Shown in pieces: positions 46,126-55,357 of a stretch of DNA of 64,000 bases; the stretch's first letter is position 1; each line of letters opens with the position of its first letter. The DNA is from Cellulosimicrobium cellulans (GTDB lineage: Bacteria; Actinomycetota; Actinomycetes; Actinomycetales; Cellulomonadaceae), in assembly GCF_016921195.1 (NCBI RefSeq), contig NZ_JAFGYF010000011.1, positions 55,067 to 119,066 on the forward strand. Direction: 5' to 3'. The position numbers were made by a program, and so were the translations under genes. The notes beneath the pieces are model-generated. The model did not search any database. It was not told the origin of the DNA and was given only the letters and a program-made list of their open reading frames with translations.

Positions 46126-46842
46126 TCAGGCGGCGTCGTCCTCGAGCAGCTTCGTCGTCTTGGACTGGTCCAGCGGGATGCCGGGGCCCATCGTCGTCGT
46201 CAGGGTCGCCTTGGTGATGTAGCGGCCCTTCGAGGACGACGGCTTGAGACGCAGGACCTCTTCGAGGGCCGCTGCGTAGTTCTCCACGAGCGCCTTCTCG
46301 TCGAACGAGACCTTGCCGATGATGAAGTGCAGGTTCGCGTGCTTGTCGACGCGGAACTCGATCTTGCCGCCCTTGATGTCGGACACGGCCTTCGCCACGT
46401 CCATCGTCACGGTGCCGGTCTTCGGGTTCGGCATGAGACCGCGGGGACCGAGCACCTTGCCCAGGCGGCCGACCTTGCCCATGAGGTCCGGCGTCGCCAC
46501 GGCGGCGTCGAAGTCGGTGTAGCCACCGGCGACCTTCTCGATGAGGTCGTCGCCGCCGACCTCGTCGGCACCGGCCGCGCGGGCCTCCTCCGCCTTCGCA
46601 GCGTTCGCGAAGACGATGACGCGGGCCGTCTTGCCCGTGCCGTGGGGCAGGTTGACCGTGCCACGGACCATCTGGTCCGCCTTGCGCGGGTCGACACCCA
46701 GGCGGAACACGACCTCGACGGTCGCGTCGTACTTCACGGTCGACGTCTCCTTGGCGAGACGGACCGCCTCGAGCGGCGCGTAGAGACGCTCGCGGTCGAT
46801 CTTCTCCTCGGCGTTGCGGTACGCCTTGCTGCGCGTTGCCAT
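46126..46842 (-). CDS. rplA: 50S ribosomal protein L1
   Basis: L1 forms the E-site stalk and represses rplKA by leader binding in E. coli. The 238-residue protein has the family blocks [20 protein letters not shown] and [20 protein letters not shown]. The 164-nt gap after rplK contains a 16-nt palindrome (GGGTCCGC/GCGGACCC, 46872-46887), a possible L1-related or processing structure. Confidence 0.98.
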   Translation of the reverse strand: MATRSKAYRNAEEKIDRERLYAPLEAVRLAKETSTVKYDATVEVVFRLGVDPRKADQMVRGTVNLPHGTGKTARVIVFANAAKAEEARAAGADEVGGDDLIEKVAGGYTDFDAAVATPDLMGKVGRLGKVLGPRGLMPNPKTGTVTMDVAKAVSDIKGGKIEFRVDKHANLHFIIGKVSFDEKALVENYAAALEEVLRLKPSSSKGRYITKATLTTTMGPGIPLDQSKTTKLLEDDAA

Positions 46843-47006
46843 CTGCTTCTCCTTCTGCAGTCGTGGTCAGCGGGTCCGCGCGGACCCTGCCACCGTCGTC
46901 CGCGGGCGCGGATCGACGTCGTGCCCGAGGCCGGCACGCGGTGCGCGCCGGCCTCGGTACGTCGTCCGGGGCGCCGACGGCGACCCGTGACGGACGTGGT
47001 CTGTCG

Positions 47007-47438
47007 TCAGCCCTCGACGGTGATACCCATCGAGCGGGCCGTGCCGGCGATGATCTTCGACGCGGCGTCGAGGTCGTTCGCGTTGAGGTCCTCGAGCTTG
47101 GTCTGGGCGATCTCGCGCACCTGGTCCGCGGTGATCTTCGCGACCTTGGTGGTGTGCGGCGTCGCCGAGCCCTTCTGGACGCCCGCGGCCTTCTTGATGA
47201 GCTCCGCGGCCGGCGGGGTCTTCGTCACGAAGGTGAACGAGCGGTCCTCGTAGACCGTGATCTCCACGGGGATGACGTTGCCGCGCTGCGACTCGGTCGC
47301 CGCGTTGTAGGCCTTGCAGAACTCCATGATGTTCACGCCGTGCTGACCGAGCGCGGGGCCGATCGGCGGGGCGGGCGTCGCCGCACCGGCCTGGATCTGG
47401 AGCTTGATGAGGCCGGAGACCTTCTTCTTGGGAGGCAT
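47007..47438 (-). CDS. rplK: 50S ribosomal protein L11
   Basis: L11 lies at the GTPase-associated centre and is needed for stringent-response sensing. The 143-residue protein includes [20 protein letters not shown] and the C-terminal [20 protein letters not shown]. The proline-rich N-terminal segment that binds thiopeptides is unaltered. It lies 96 nt after nusG. Confidence 0.98.
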
Positions 47439-47534
47439 GACTCTTCCCTGGCTTTCTTCTCGTGGGCCGACGCCGTGGGCGATGACCCGGTTGCAGTACT
47501 GCGCTCACGCGGGGCGGCTCGGGCCGCCCGCGCG

Positions 47535-48320
47535 TCAGATCTTGGCGACCTGGTTGAACGACAGCTCGACCGGGGTCTCCCGGCCGAAGATGGAGACGAG
47601 GACCTTGAGCTTCTGGTTCTCGACGTTGATCTCGGAGATCGTGGCGGGCAGCGTGTCGAACGGGCCGTCCGTGACGGTGACCGACTCGCCGACCGTGAAG
47701 TCGACCTCGACGGGCGCCTTGGCGGCGGCCTGGGCGGGCTTGCCCGGCTCCGGGGCGGGGGCCAGCATGGGCGCGAGCATCGAGAAGACCTCGTCGAGCG
47801 TCAGCGGCACCGGCTGGTGGGTGTGGCCGACGAAGCCGGTGACACCGGGCGTGTGGCGCACCGCGCCCCACGACTCGTCGGTGAGGTCCATGCGGACGAG
47901 GACGTAGCCGGGGATGCGCACGCGTCGGACGATCTTCTTCTGCGCGTTCTTGATCTCGGCCACCTCCTCCATGGGGACCTCGATCTGGAAGATGTAGTCC
48001 TCCATGTTCAGGCTCTGGATGCGGTTCTCCAGGTTGGCCTTCACACGGTTCTCGTAGCCCGCGTAGGAGTGGATGACGTACCAGTCGCCCGGCTGCGAGC
48101 GCAGCGTGCGCTTGAACTCCGCGACCGGGTCCTCGATGACGTCGCCGTCCTCGTCGACCGGGCGCTCACCCTCCGACGCCTCGTCCTGCGACGCGTCCTC
48201 GACCGTCTCGTCAGCCTCGTCGACCGCCGGGGCGTCCGTGGTCTCCTCGACGTCGTCCTGGGCACCCTCGGGCTGCGTCGGGTCGACGTTCTCCGTCTGG
48301 TCCAGCGACTCCTGGGACAC
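47535..48320 (-). CDS. nusG: transcription termination/antitermination protein NusG
   Basis: NusG links RNA polymerase to the ribosome and Rho. Residues 1-80 are a strongly acidic extension, then the NGN domain ([37 protein letters not shown]) and the KOW domain ([16 protein letters not shown], then [18 protein letters not shown]). The 261-residue length and acidic leader are usual for actinobacteria. The start is GTG (MSQESLDQ). Confidence 0.97.
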   Translation of the reverse strand: MSQESLDQTENVDPTQPEGAQDDVEETTDAPAVDEADETVEDASQDEASEGERPVDEDGDVIEDPVAEFKRTLRSQPGDWYVIHSYAGYENRVKANLENRIQSLNMEDYIFQIEVPMEEVAEIKNAQKKIVRRVRIPGYVLVRMDLTDESWGAVRHTPGVTGFVGHTHQPVPLTLDEVFSMLAPMLAPAPEPGKPAQAAAKAPVEVDFTVGESVTVTDGPFDTLPATISEINVENQKLKVLVSIFGRETPVELSFNQVAKI

Positions 48321-48434
48321 GAACGAACCTGCTTTCTGACGAACTGCTCGATGACTTCTTCTGGAAGCGCCGACGGCGCCCCGAGGGGCGCCGACTGCCG
48401 TGGAGACCCGGCCTGACCGGGCGATGCTGGCTCG

Positions 48435-48716
48435 CTAGCCGAAGATCCACATGACGGCCTTGCCGATCCCGAGGTCGAGGACGGTCACGAAGGCCATGAC
48501 CACGACCACGAAGACCAGCACCACCGTCGTGTAGGTGATGAGCTCCGAGCGCGTCGGCGTGACGACCTTGCGGAGCTCGGCGACCACCTGGCGCACGAAA
48601 AGGGCGATGCGCGCGAAGATGTTGGGCTTCTTGTCCGTGGAGGGACGGCCCTTCTTCTTCACCTCGTCGGCGCGTGCGCCGCCTGCACCCACGGCCTCTG
48701 ACGGCGATTCGCTCAC
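48435..48716 (-). CDS. secE: protein translocase subunit SecE
   Basis: SecE is an essential clamp of the Sec translocon. The 93-residue protein has a charged N-terminus, the amphipathic helix FARIALFVRQVVAELRKVV, and one transmembrane helix (ITYTTVVLVFVVVVMAFVTV). I start at GTG (VSESPSEAV), with GGAAG 5 nt upstream; a GTG seven codons earlier is an alternative. It precedes nusG as usual. Confidence 0.95.
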   Translation of the reverse strand: MSESPSEAVGAGGARADEVKKKGRPSTDKKPNIFARIALFVRQVVAELRKVVTPTRSELITYTTVVLVFVVVVMAFVTVLDLGIGKAVMWIFG

Positions 48717-48822
48717 TCGTTCTTCCCCATCGCTCACGTACGGGACCTGCTCGAACCCTCGGTGCGACCCGGTGCCGGGCCGCGCGCGGATCCCGGGAAG
48801 GTCCCACGAGAGCCACGCCGTG

Positions 48823-48895
48823 CAGGGTAGACAGGACTCGAACCTGCAACCTGCGGTTTTGGAGACCGCTGCGCTACCAATTGCGCCACTACCCT
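48823..48895 (-). tRNA. trpT: tRNA-Trp (anticodon CCA)
   Basis: This is a 73-nt cloverleaf on the minus strand. The acceptor arms are AGGGTAG/CTACCCT with discriminator G. The anticodon arm GCGGT-CTCCAAA-ACCGC has CCA at the anticodon, and the T arm contains GGTTCGAGTCC. CCA is not encoded at the 3' end. It sits ahead of secE, as in most actinobacteria. Confidence 0.97.
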
Positions 48896-48990
48896 TCGTG
48901 CTCGACGACGCCGCACGAGCCCCCGGCCCCGGGACGAGACACGTCTCACGGGCGCGGACCAGCGTGGCGGGCGTCAACCACCGAGGGATT

Positions 48991-49020
48991 ACTGTACGCG
49001 ACGCGAGGCCCCTGGTCGAA
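48991..49020 (-). promoter_or_regulatory. candidate tRNA-Trp/secE promoter
   Basis: TTCGAC (49015-49020), an 18-bp spacer and TACAGT (48991-48996) on the minus strand, about 90 nt before the tRNA. Confidence 0.5.
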
Positions 49021-49101
49021 CCACCGTCCACCGATCGGTGGACACGAGGTCCGGACGAACGGGCGTCGCGGGCGCCCGGACCCCGCCGACAGGCTGGCCC
49101 C

Positions 49102-50114
<1,013 letters not shown>

Positions 50115-50118
<4 letters not shown>

Positions 50119-50987
50119 CCACCGCCCCGACCGTCGTCCGGTCCGTGCGCTCCGCCCGGCCCGCCGCCCTTCCCGGCGCCGGCCGGCTGGGGGTCGAGCG
50201 CACCCGCGCCGAGCTGCGCGCGTTCTTCCGCGAGCGCGACGCCGTGATCTTCATCTTCACCTACCCGCTCCTCATGCTGGCGATCTTCGCGACGGTGTTC
50301 GACGGGCAGGACCAGGGCACGGCCGCCTACTCCGTGCCGTTCGCGCAGTACTTCCTGCCCGGCATGATCGCGACCGGCGTCATGCTCACGAGCTTCCAGT
50401 CCCTCGCGATCTCCATCGCGGTCGAGCGCGACGACGGCTCGCTCAAGCGCCTGCGCTCCACCCCGCTGCCCCCGTCCGCGTACTTCTACGGCAAGGTCGG
50501 GCTCGTCCTGCTGACGTCCGTCGTGCAGACCGCGCTGCTCCTGGCGCTCGCCGCGACGGTCTACGACGTCCCCATGCCCTGGGAGATGTCCGACGGCGGC
50601 GCGCGCCTCGCGACGTTCGCGTGGGTGTTCGTGCTCGGGTGCGCTGCCGGCGCGGTGTGCGGCGTCGCGTTCTCCTCGCTCCCGCGCTCGGGCAAGTCGG
50701 CGACCGCGGTCGTCACGCCCGTCGTGCTCGTGCTCCAGTTCGTCTCCGGGGTCTTCTTCGCGTTCTTCGCCCTGCCGTCCTGGATGCAGACCGTCGCGTC
50801 GCTGTTCCCCCTCAAGTGGATGGCCCAGGGCATGCGCTCGGTGTTCCTCCCCGAGCAGGCGGCCGCGCTCGAGCCGTCCGGGTCGTGGCAGCACGGCGCG
50901 ACCGCTGCTGTACTGGTCGCATGGCTGGTCGTGGGGCTCGTGGTCGGTGCGCGCTCGTTCCGGTGGCGGCGTCGTGACGACGGCTGA
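50115..50987 (+). CDS. ABC-2 type exporter, permease subunit
   Basis: This is a 290-residue membrane protein with about six helices. The first is VIFIFTYPLLMLAIFATVFD. The ABC-2 signature region includes VERDDGSLKRLRSTPLPPSA and the helix VVTPVVLVLQFVSGVFFAFF. The start is GTG. It pairs with the preceding ATPase. Its 3' end overlaps the histidine kinase start by 14 nt. Confidence 0.9.
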
Positions 50988-52299
50988 GACGCCGTCGCCG
51001 GGCGGGGCGGTCCCGGGGGTGGTCGCAGGGTCGTCCGCCGACGCCGCGACCGCCCAGCTCGACGGCACCTGGGAGCGCGACGTGCGGTGGTGGGACGTCG
51101 CGTTCTACGTCATCGTCGTGCTCAGCGCGCTCGCGCTGCTCACGGCGGGCGTCCGCGGCACGGCGCTCGCCGTCTCGGTCACGGCGCTGGCGGTGATCCT
51201 CGTCGGGTACCTCGGCTGGGGACGGCGGGCCGCGCGGACGCGGGACCAGGTGACGGCGCACGTGTACCTCGTCGTCGCGATCGCGTGCACGCTCGTCGTC
51301 GTGGGGCAGGACGCGCTCGGCACGCTCCTGCTGTTCGCCGTGTTCACGCAGGTCTGGATGCTCTCGGAGCACCTGTGGGCGCAGGTCGTGCTGTGCGTCG
51401 TGCTCGCCGCGGGAACCGCCCTCGCGCTCGCGTTCGACCCGGAGACGGGCAGGGTCGAGCCCGACGAGCTCGCGAGCTCCGCGCCCCAGATGGGCGTCGC
51501 GCTGGCGTTCGCCCTGAGCCTCGGCCTGTGGACGGCGCACACGATGCGGCAGGCCGAGCGGCACGCGCGGCTCGTCGACGAGCTGCGCGCGACGCAGGCC
51601 GAGCTCGGTCGGGCCTCGCACGAGGCGGGGGTGCTCGCCGAGCGCGAGCGCGTCGCCCAGGAGATCCACGACACGCTCGCCCAGGGGTTCACGAGCGTCG
51701 TCATGCTCGCCCAGGCCGCGAGCGCCGACCTCGACCGGGGCGCCCCGGACGCGGCGCGCGAACGCCTGGCGCTCGTGGAGTCGACGGCGCGGGACAACCT
51801 CGCGGAGGCGCGCGCCCTCGTCGCCGCCTCGGCCCCGGCCCCGCTCCAGGGCGGCACGCTCGGCGAGGCGCTGCGCCGGCTCGCGGACCGGTTCGCGGAG
51901 GAGACCGGGACGCGCGTCGAGCTCACGGCCCCGCAGGCCCTGCGCCTGTCGAGCGCCGAGGACGTCGTGCTGCTGCGCTCCGCCCAGGAGGCGCTCACGA
52001 ACGTCCGGCGCCACGCGGACGCGTCCTGCGTGCGCGTCGACCTCCGGCAGGACCGGGCGGGCACGGTGCTCGAGGTGACCGACGACGGGCGCGGCCTGCC
52101 CGCCGACGCGTCGGGGTTCACCGAGGGTTACGGCCTGCGGGGCATGCGGGAGCGCGTGGCCGCGGAGGGCGGGAGCCTCGAGGTGGGTCCGGCCCCCGCC
52201 GGCGGGACGCGTGTGGCGGTCCGCCTGCCCGCCGGCGCGTCGCCGGACGGGCCGTCCACCGGCAGGCGCGCGACGACGCGGGCGGGAGACGCCCGATGA
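50974..52299 (+). CDS. sensor histidine kinase, NarL-system type (HisKA_3)
   Basis: This is a 441-residue membrane kinase. Residues 40-185 contain about five to six helices (VAFYVIVVLSALALLTAGV and on). The HisKA_3 box is ERERVAQEIHDTLAQGFTSV with the phosphorylated His232. The ATPase domain shows RSAQEALTNVRRHA, VTDDGRGL and GYGLRGMRERV. I start at the GTG (VTTAETPSP) inside the end of the permease gene. It is partnered with the response regulator, overlapping it by 4 nt. Confidence 0.9.
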   Translation: MTTAETPSPGGAVPGVVAGSSADAATAQLDGTWERDVRWWDVAFYVIVVLSALALLTAGVRGTALAVSVTALAVILVGYLGWGRRAARTRDQVTAHVYLVVAIACTLVVVGQDALGTLLLFAVFTQVWMLSEHLWAQVVLCVVLAAGTALALAFDPETGRVEPDELASSAPQMGVALAFALSLGLWTAHTMRQAERHARLVDELRATQAELGRASHEAGVLAERERVAQEIHDTLAQGFTSVVMLAQAASADLDRGAPDAARERLALVESTARDNLAEARALVAASAPAPLQGGTLGEALRRLADRFAEETGTRVELTAPQALRLSSAEDVVLLRSAQEALTNVRRHADASCVRVDLRQDRAGTVLEVTDDGRGLPADASGFTEGYGLRGMRERVAAEGGSLEVGPAPAGGTRVAVRLPAGASPDGPSTGRRATTRAGDAR

Positions 52300-52967
52300 G
52301 CCCGGCCGCGAACGGCATCGTCCGGGTGCTCGTCGTGGACGACCACCCGGTCGTGCGCTCGGGGATCACCGGCATGCTGGCCGCCGAGCCCGACCTGGAG
52401 GTCGTCGGCGAGGCGGGCGACGGCGCGCAGGCGGTCGCGCTCGCGGGCGAGCTGGCGCCCGACGTGGTGCTCATGGACCTGCGGATGCCCGTGCTCGACG
52501 GCGTCGGCGCGACGGCGGCCATCGTCGGCACGCCCGGCCGGCGTGCGGGGCGCGGCGGCGCGCCGACCGCGCCCCGCGTCGTCGTGCTCACGACGTACGA
52601 GACCGACGCGGACATCCTGCGCGCCGTCGAGGCCGGGGCGACCGGCTACCTGCTCAAGGACACGCCGCGGGACGAGCTCGTCGCCGGGGTGCGCGCCGCG
52701 GCGCGCGGGCAGACCGTGCTCGCGCCGAGCGTCGCGACCCGGCTCGTCACGTCGGTCCGAGCGGCCGAGCGGCTCACCGACCGGGAGATCGAGGTGCTGC
52801 GCCTCGTCGCGCGCGGGCTGTCGAACGCGGCGGTCGGGCAGGAGCTGTTCATCACGGAGGCGACCGTGAAGACGCACCTGCTGCGCGCGTTCGCCAAGCT
52901 CGGGGTGGACGACCGGACGGCCGCGGTGACGGTCGCCATGCAGCGCGGGTTCCTCACCGGGACCTGA
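52296..52967 (+). CDS. response regulator, NarL/LuxR family
   Basis: This is a 223-residue protein with a receiver domain (VRVLVVDDHPVVRSGI, phosphorylated Asp61 in VVLMDLRMPV, then TTYETDADI and the Lys of YLLKDTP) and a LuxR-type helix-turn-helix (LTDREIEVLRLVARGLSNAA). Between helix 3 and strand 4 is an insertion of about ten residues (GTPGRRAGRGGAPTAPR) not usual in the family. The likely target is the adjoining exporter operon. Confidence 0.93.
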   Translation: MSPAANGIVRVLVVDDHPVVRSGITGMLAAEPDLEVVGEAGDGAQAVALAGELAPDVVLMDLRMPVLDGVGATAAIVGTPGRRAGRGGAPTAPRVVVLTTYETDADILRAVEAGATGYLLKDTPRDELVAGVRAAARGQTVLAPSVATRLVTSVRAAERLTDREIEVLRLVARGLSNAAVGQELFITEATVKTHLLRAFAKLGVDDRTAAVTVAMQRGFLTGT

Positions 52968-53069
52968 TCCGACGGCCGGCGCGGCGGCCCCGCGCAGGGG
53001 GCCGGCCGCCGTCCGGGACGTGGCTCGTGCCCGACGGCGGGGGCCGGGTCCGCGTGACAGACTCCCCGT

Positions 53070-54089
53070 GTGCGAGACCTGGCGACGCTTCCCAAGGCCC
53101 ACCTGCACCTGCACTTCACCGGGTCGATGCGCCCGGAGACGCTGCGCGACCTCGCCGCGCAGTACGGCGTGCGGCTGCCGCACGCGCTCGTCGACGGCGA
53201 CCCGCTGCGCCTGCCGCCGACCGAGCGGGGCTGGTTCCGGTTCCAGCGTCTGTACGACGCCGCGCGCGCGTGCGTGCGCTCCGAGGCCGACATGCGGCGC
53301 ATCGTGCTCGAGGCCGCGCAGGACGACGCGGCCGAGGGGTCGGGGCGGCTCGAGATCCAGGTGGACCCGACGTCGTACGCGCCGTTCGTCGGGGGCATCA
53401 CGCCGGCCGTCGAGATCGTGCTCGACGCGGCGCGGTCCGCGAGCGCCGCGACGGGGACGGAGGTCGCGGTGGTCGTGGCCGCCTCCCGGATGCGGCACCC
53501 GCTCGACGCACGCACGCTCGCGCGCCTCGCGGCGCAGTACGCGGGCGAGGGGGCCGGCGAGGTCGTGGGGTTCGGCCTGAGCAACGACGAGCGCCGCGGG
53601 GACACGGCGGAGTTCGCGCGCGCGTTCGCGATCGCGCGCCGGGCCGGGCTCGCGTCGGTGCCGCACGGCGGCGAGCTGCTCGGCCCGGCGCACGTGCACG
53701 AGGTCGTCCGGGAGCTCGTCCCGGACCGTCTCGGCCACGGCGTGCGGTCGGCGGAGGACCGGCGGGTGCTGGACGACCTCGTGGACCGCGGGATCGCGCT
53801 CGAGGTCTGCCCTGCCTCCAACGTGTCGCTCGGGGTCTACGAGGACGCGGGGCAGGTCCCGCTCGGGGCGCTCGTGGACGCGGGCGCCCGCGTCGCGCTC
53901 GGCGCCGACGACCCGCTCCTCTTCGGCTCACGGCTCGTCGCGCAGTACGAGACCGCGCGCCACGAGCACGGGTTCTCCGACGACGAGCTCGCCGCGCTCG
54001 CGCGGTCGTCGATCCGCGCGAGCCGCGCGTCCGCGGCCACGAAGCAGCGGCTCCTGGCCGGCGTCGACGACTGGCTCGCGACGGGCTGA
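53070..54089 (+). CDS. add: adenosine deaminase family protein
   Basis: This is a 339-residue metal-dependent hydrolase that converts adenosine or a related purine to inosine plus ammonia. Metal and catalytic residues can be seen: the HxH of KAHLHLHFTGS, the His/Glu of VPHGGELLG, the His of LGHGVRS and the Asp of GADDPLLF. The usual motif is HLHLDG; here it is HLHLHFTG, so substrate choice could differ (adenine or a modified nucleoside). The start is GTG without a Shine-Dalgarno sequence, possibly leaderless. Confidence 0.88.
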   Translation: MRDLATLPKAHLHLHFTGSMRPETLRDLAAQYGVRLPHALVDGDPLRLPPTERGWFRFQRLYDAARACVRSEADMRRIVLEAAQDDAAEGSGRLEIQVDPTSYAPFVGGITPAVEIVLDAARSASAATGTEVAVVVAASRMRHPLDARTLARLAAQYAGEGAGEVVGFGLSNDERRGDTAEFARAFAIARRAGLASVPHGGELLGPAHVHEVVRELVPDRLGHGVRSAEDRRVLDDLVDRGIALEVCPASNVSLGVYEDAGQVPLGALVDAGARVALGADDPLLFGSRLVAQYETARHEHGFSDDELAALARSSIRASRASAATKQRLLAGVDDWLATG

Positions 54090-54137
54090 CCGCGGCGGCG
54101 CCGGCCGGCTCGCGGTCGGGCACGCGGCGGGGCGGCG

Positions 54138-54911
54138 TCAGGCGCGCGTCGCGACGACGAAGACGCGGCGGAAGGGCAGGAGGGTGCCGTACCCGCGCTC
54201 GGGGTACGCCTCCCGGAGCGCCGCGGCGTACTCGGCGACGAACGCGGCGCGCTCGGCGTCGGGCAGCGACTGAAGGACGGGGCGCGCGCCGGTCGCGGAG
54301 ATCCAGCGCAGGACGGGGTCGGGCCCGTGGAGCACGTGGAGGTAGGTCGTCTCCCACGCGTCGACGCCCCAGCCGAGCCCGGCGAGCCGGTCGAGGTACA
54401 CCTCCGGGTCGTGCGCGGCGGGGCGCTCGACGACGGCCGCGTGCGCCGCGTACCGCGGCCGGGCGGCGACCTCGCGGAGCAGGCGGTGGCTCGGGGCGTC
54501 GTGGTTGCCCGGGACCGAGAAGGCGAGCGCCCCGGCGGGCGCCACGTGGTCAGCGAGCCTGTCGAGCAGGCCGAGGTGGTCGGGGACCCACTGGAGCGTC
54601 GCGTTGCTCACGACGACGTCGGCCGGGGCGGGCGGCGCCCAGGTGCGCACGTCGGCGAGCTCGTACCGGACCCAAGGGGCGGACGCGTCCCGGCGCGCGC
54701 GCTCGACCATGGCGGGCGACGCGTCGACGCCCGTGATCGTCGCCGCCGGCCAGCGCGCGTGCAGCAGGGCCGACAGGTGACCGGGCCCGGAACCGAGGTC
54801 CACGACGGTCCGGACGTCGTCGACGGGCACGCGTGCGACGAGGTCGGCAAGGGGCCGTGAGCGCTCGTCGGCGTGGCTCAGGTAGAGGGCGGGGTCCCAG
54901 TCGCGGGGCAT
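54138..54911 (-). CDS. tam: trans-aconitate 2-methyltransferase
   Basis: Tam uses SAM to methylate trans-aconitate, a toxic by-product that inhibits aconitase. The 257-residue class I methyltransferase opens MPRDWDPALYLSHADERSRP. The SAM motif is VVDLGSGPGHLSALL, with TGVDASPAMVERAR and SNATLQWVPDH (motif IV). These are the family signatures. A GGAG site lies 5 nt before the ATG. The promoter carries an operator-like palindrome; see the regulatory entry. It converges on adenosine deaminase. Confidence 0.92.
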   Translation of the reverse strand: MPRDWDPALYLSHADERSRPLADLVARVPVDDVRTVVDLGSGPGHLSALLHARWPAATITGVDASPAMVERARRDASAPWVRYELADVRTWAPPAPADVVVSNATLQWVPDHLGLLDRLADHVAPAGALAFSVPGNHDAPSHRLLREVAARPRYAAHAAVVERPAAHDPEVYLDRLAGLGWGVDAWETTYLHVLHGPDPVLRWISATGARPVLQSLPDAERAAFVAEYAAALREAYPERGYGTLLPFRRVFVVATRA

Positions 54912-54934
54912 CGGTGCTCCAGTCGTCGGCCATC

Positions 54935-54966
54935 ATCTTTCGATATCAACATTCTTGACGTCAAGA
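54935..54966 (-). promoter_or_regulatory. tam promoter with operator-like palindrome
   Basis: On the minus strand, TTGACG (54959-54964), an 18-bp spacer and AAAGAT (54935-54940) form a promoter. The -35 box is embedded in a perfect 14-bp palindrome TCTTGACGTCAAGA (54953-54966), and GATATC occurs on both sides (54942-54947, 54965-54970). Streptomyces tam is repressed by the MarR-type TamR through a palindrome; I cannot confirm that this sequence is its match, and no marR gene is in the window. Confidence 0.6.
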
Positions 54967-54985
54967 TATCACGCTCCCCCGCCCT

Positions 54986-55018
54986 TCTCATGTGCGTCTC
55001 ATCCTGCTCTCGGATACT
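54986..55018 (+). promoter_or_regulatory. response-regulator-type direct repeats and leaderless promoter
   Basis: Three repeats at 11-bp spacing, TCTCAT (54986), TCTCAT (54997) and TCTCGG (55008), are followed by GATACT (55013-55018), a -10 box whose end lies 6 nt before the ATG at 55025. There is no -35 or Shine-Dalgarno sequence, so the repeats sit where an OmpR-type regulator would activate. The obvious candidate is the regulator of this operon, acting on itself. Confidence 0.6.
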
Positions 55019-55024
55019 GGCCCC

Positions 55025-55357
55025 ATGACTCGTCGGACCGTCGCGTGGCTCGCGGGGGCGCTCGTGCTCGTGCTCGGGGGCGCGGCCACCGCCGGCGCGC
55101 TGGCCGCGCGACCCCAGGACCGCGAGGTCGGGGGTGCCGTGATCGTGACGCCCGCACCCACGACCCCCGCCCCGACGGCCACGGGCGACCCCACACCGCC
55201 CATCTCGCCCGACGACGACGATGACGACGACCGCGTGACACCTGCCCCGCCGTCGAGCGACGACGGGGACGACGACCGGGACGACGACGGGTCCCACGAC
55301 GACGGGGACGACGACGGGGACGACGGCCGCAGCGGATCCGACCAGGGCGACGGATGA
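55025..55357 (+). CDS. small membrane-anchored acidic protein, first gene of a two-component operon
   Basis: This is a 110-residue protein with one N-terminal hydrophobic helix (TVAWLAGALVLVLGGAATAG), then a disordered Pro/Thr and Asp/Gly tail (DDDDDDDRVTPAPP, GSHDDGDDDGDDGRSG). It is probably exported or anchored with the tail outside, as no lipobox is present. It overlaps the kinase start by 4 nt (ATGA). Small hydrophilic exported proteins before sensor kinases are common in actinobacteria and may sense cations or modulate the sensor. It probably starts at its first transcribed base. Confidence 0.78.
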   Translation: MTRRTVAWLAGALVLVLGGAATAGALAARPQDREVGGAVIVTPAPTTPAPTATGDPTPPISPDDDDDDDRVTPAPPSSDDGDDDRDDDGSHDDGDDDGDDGRSGSDQGDG

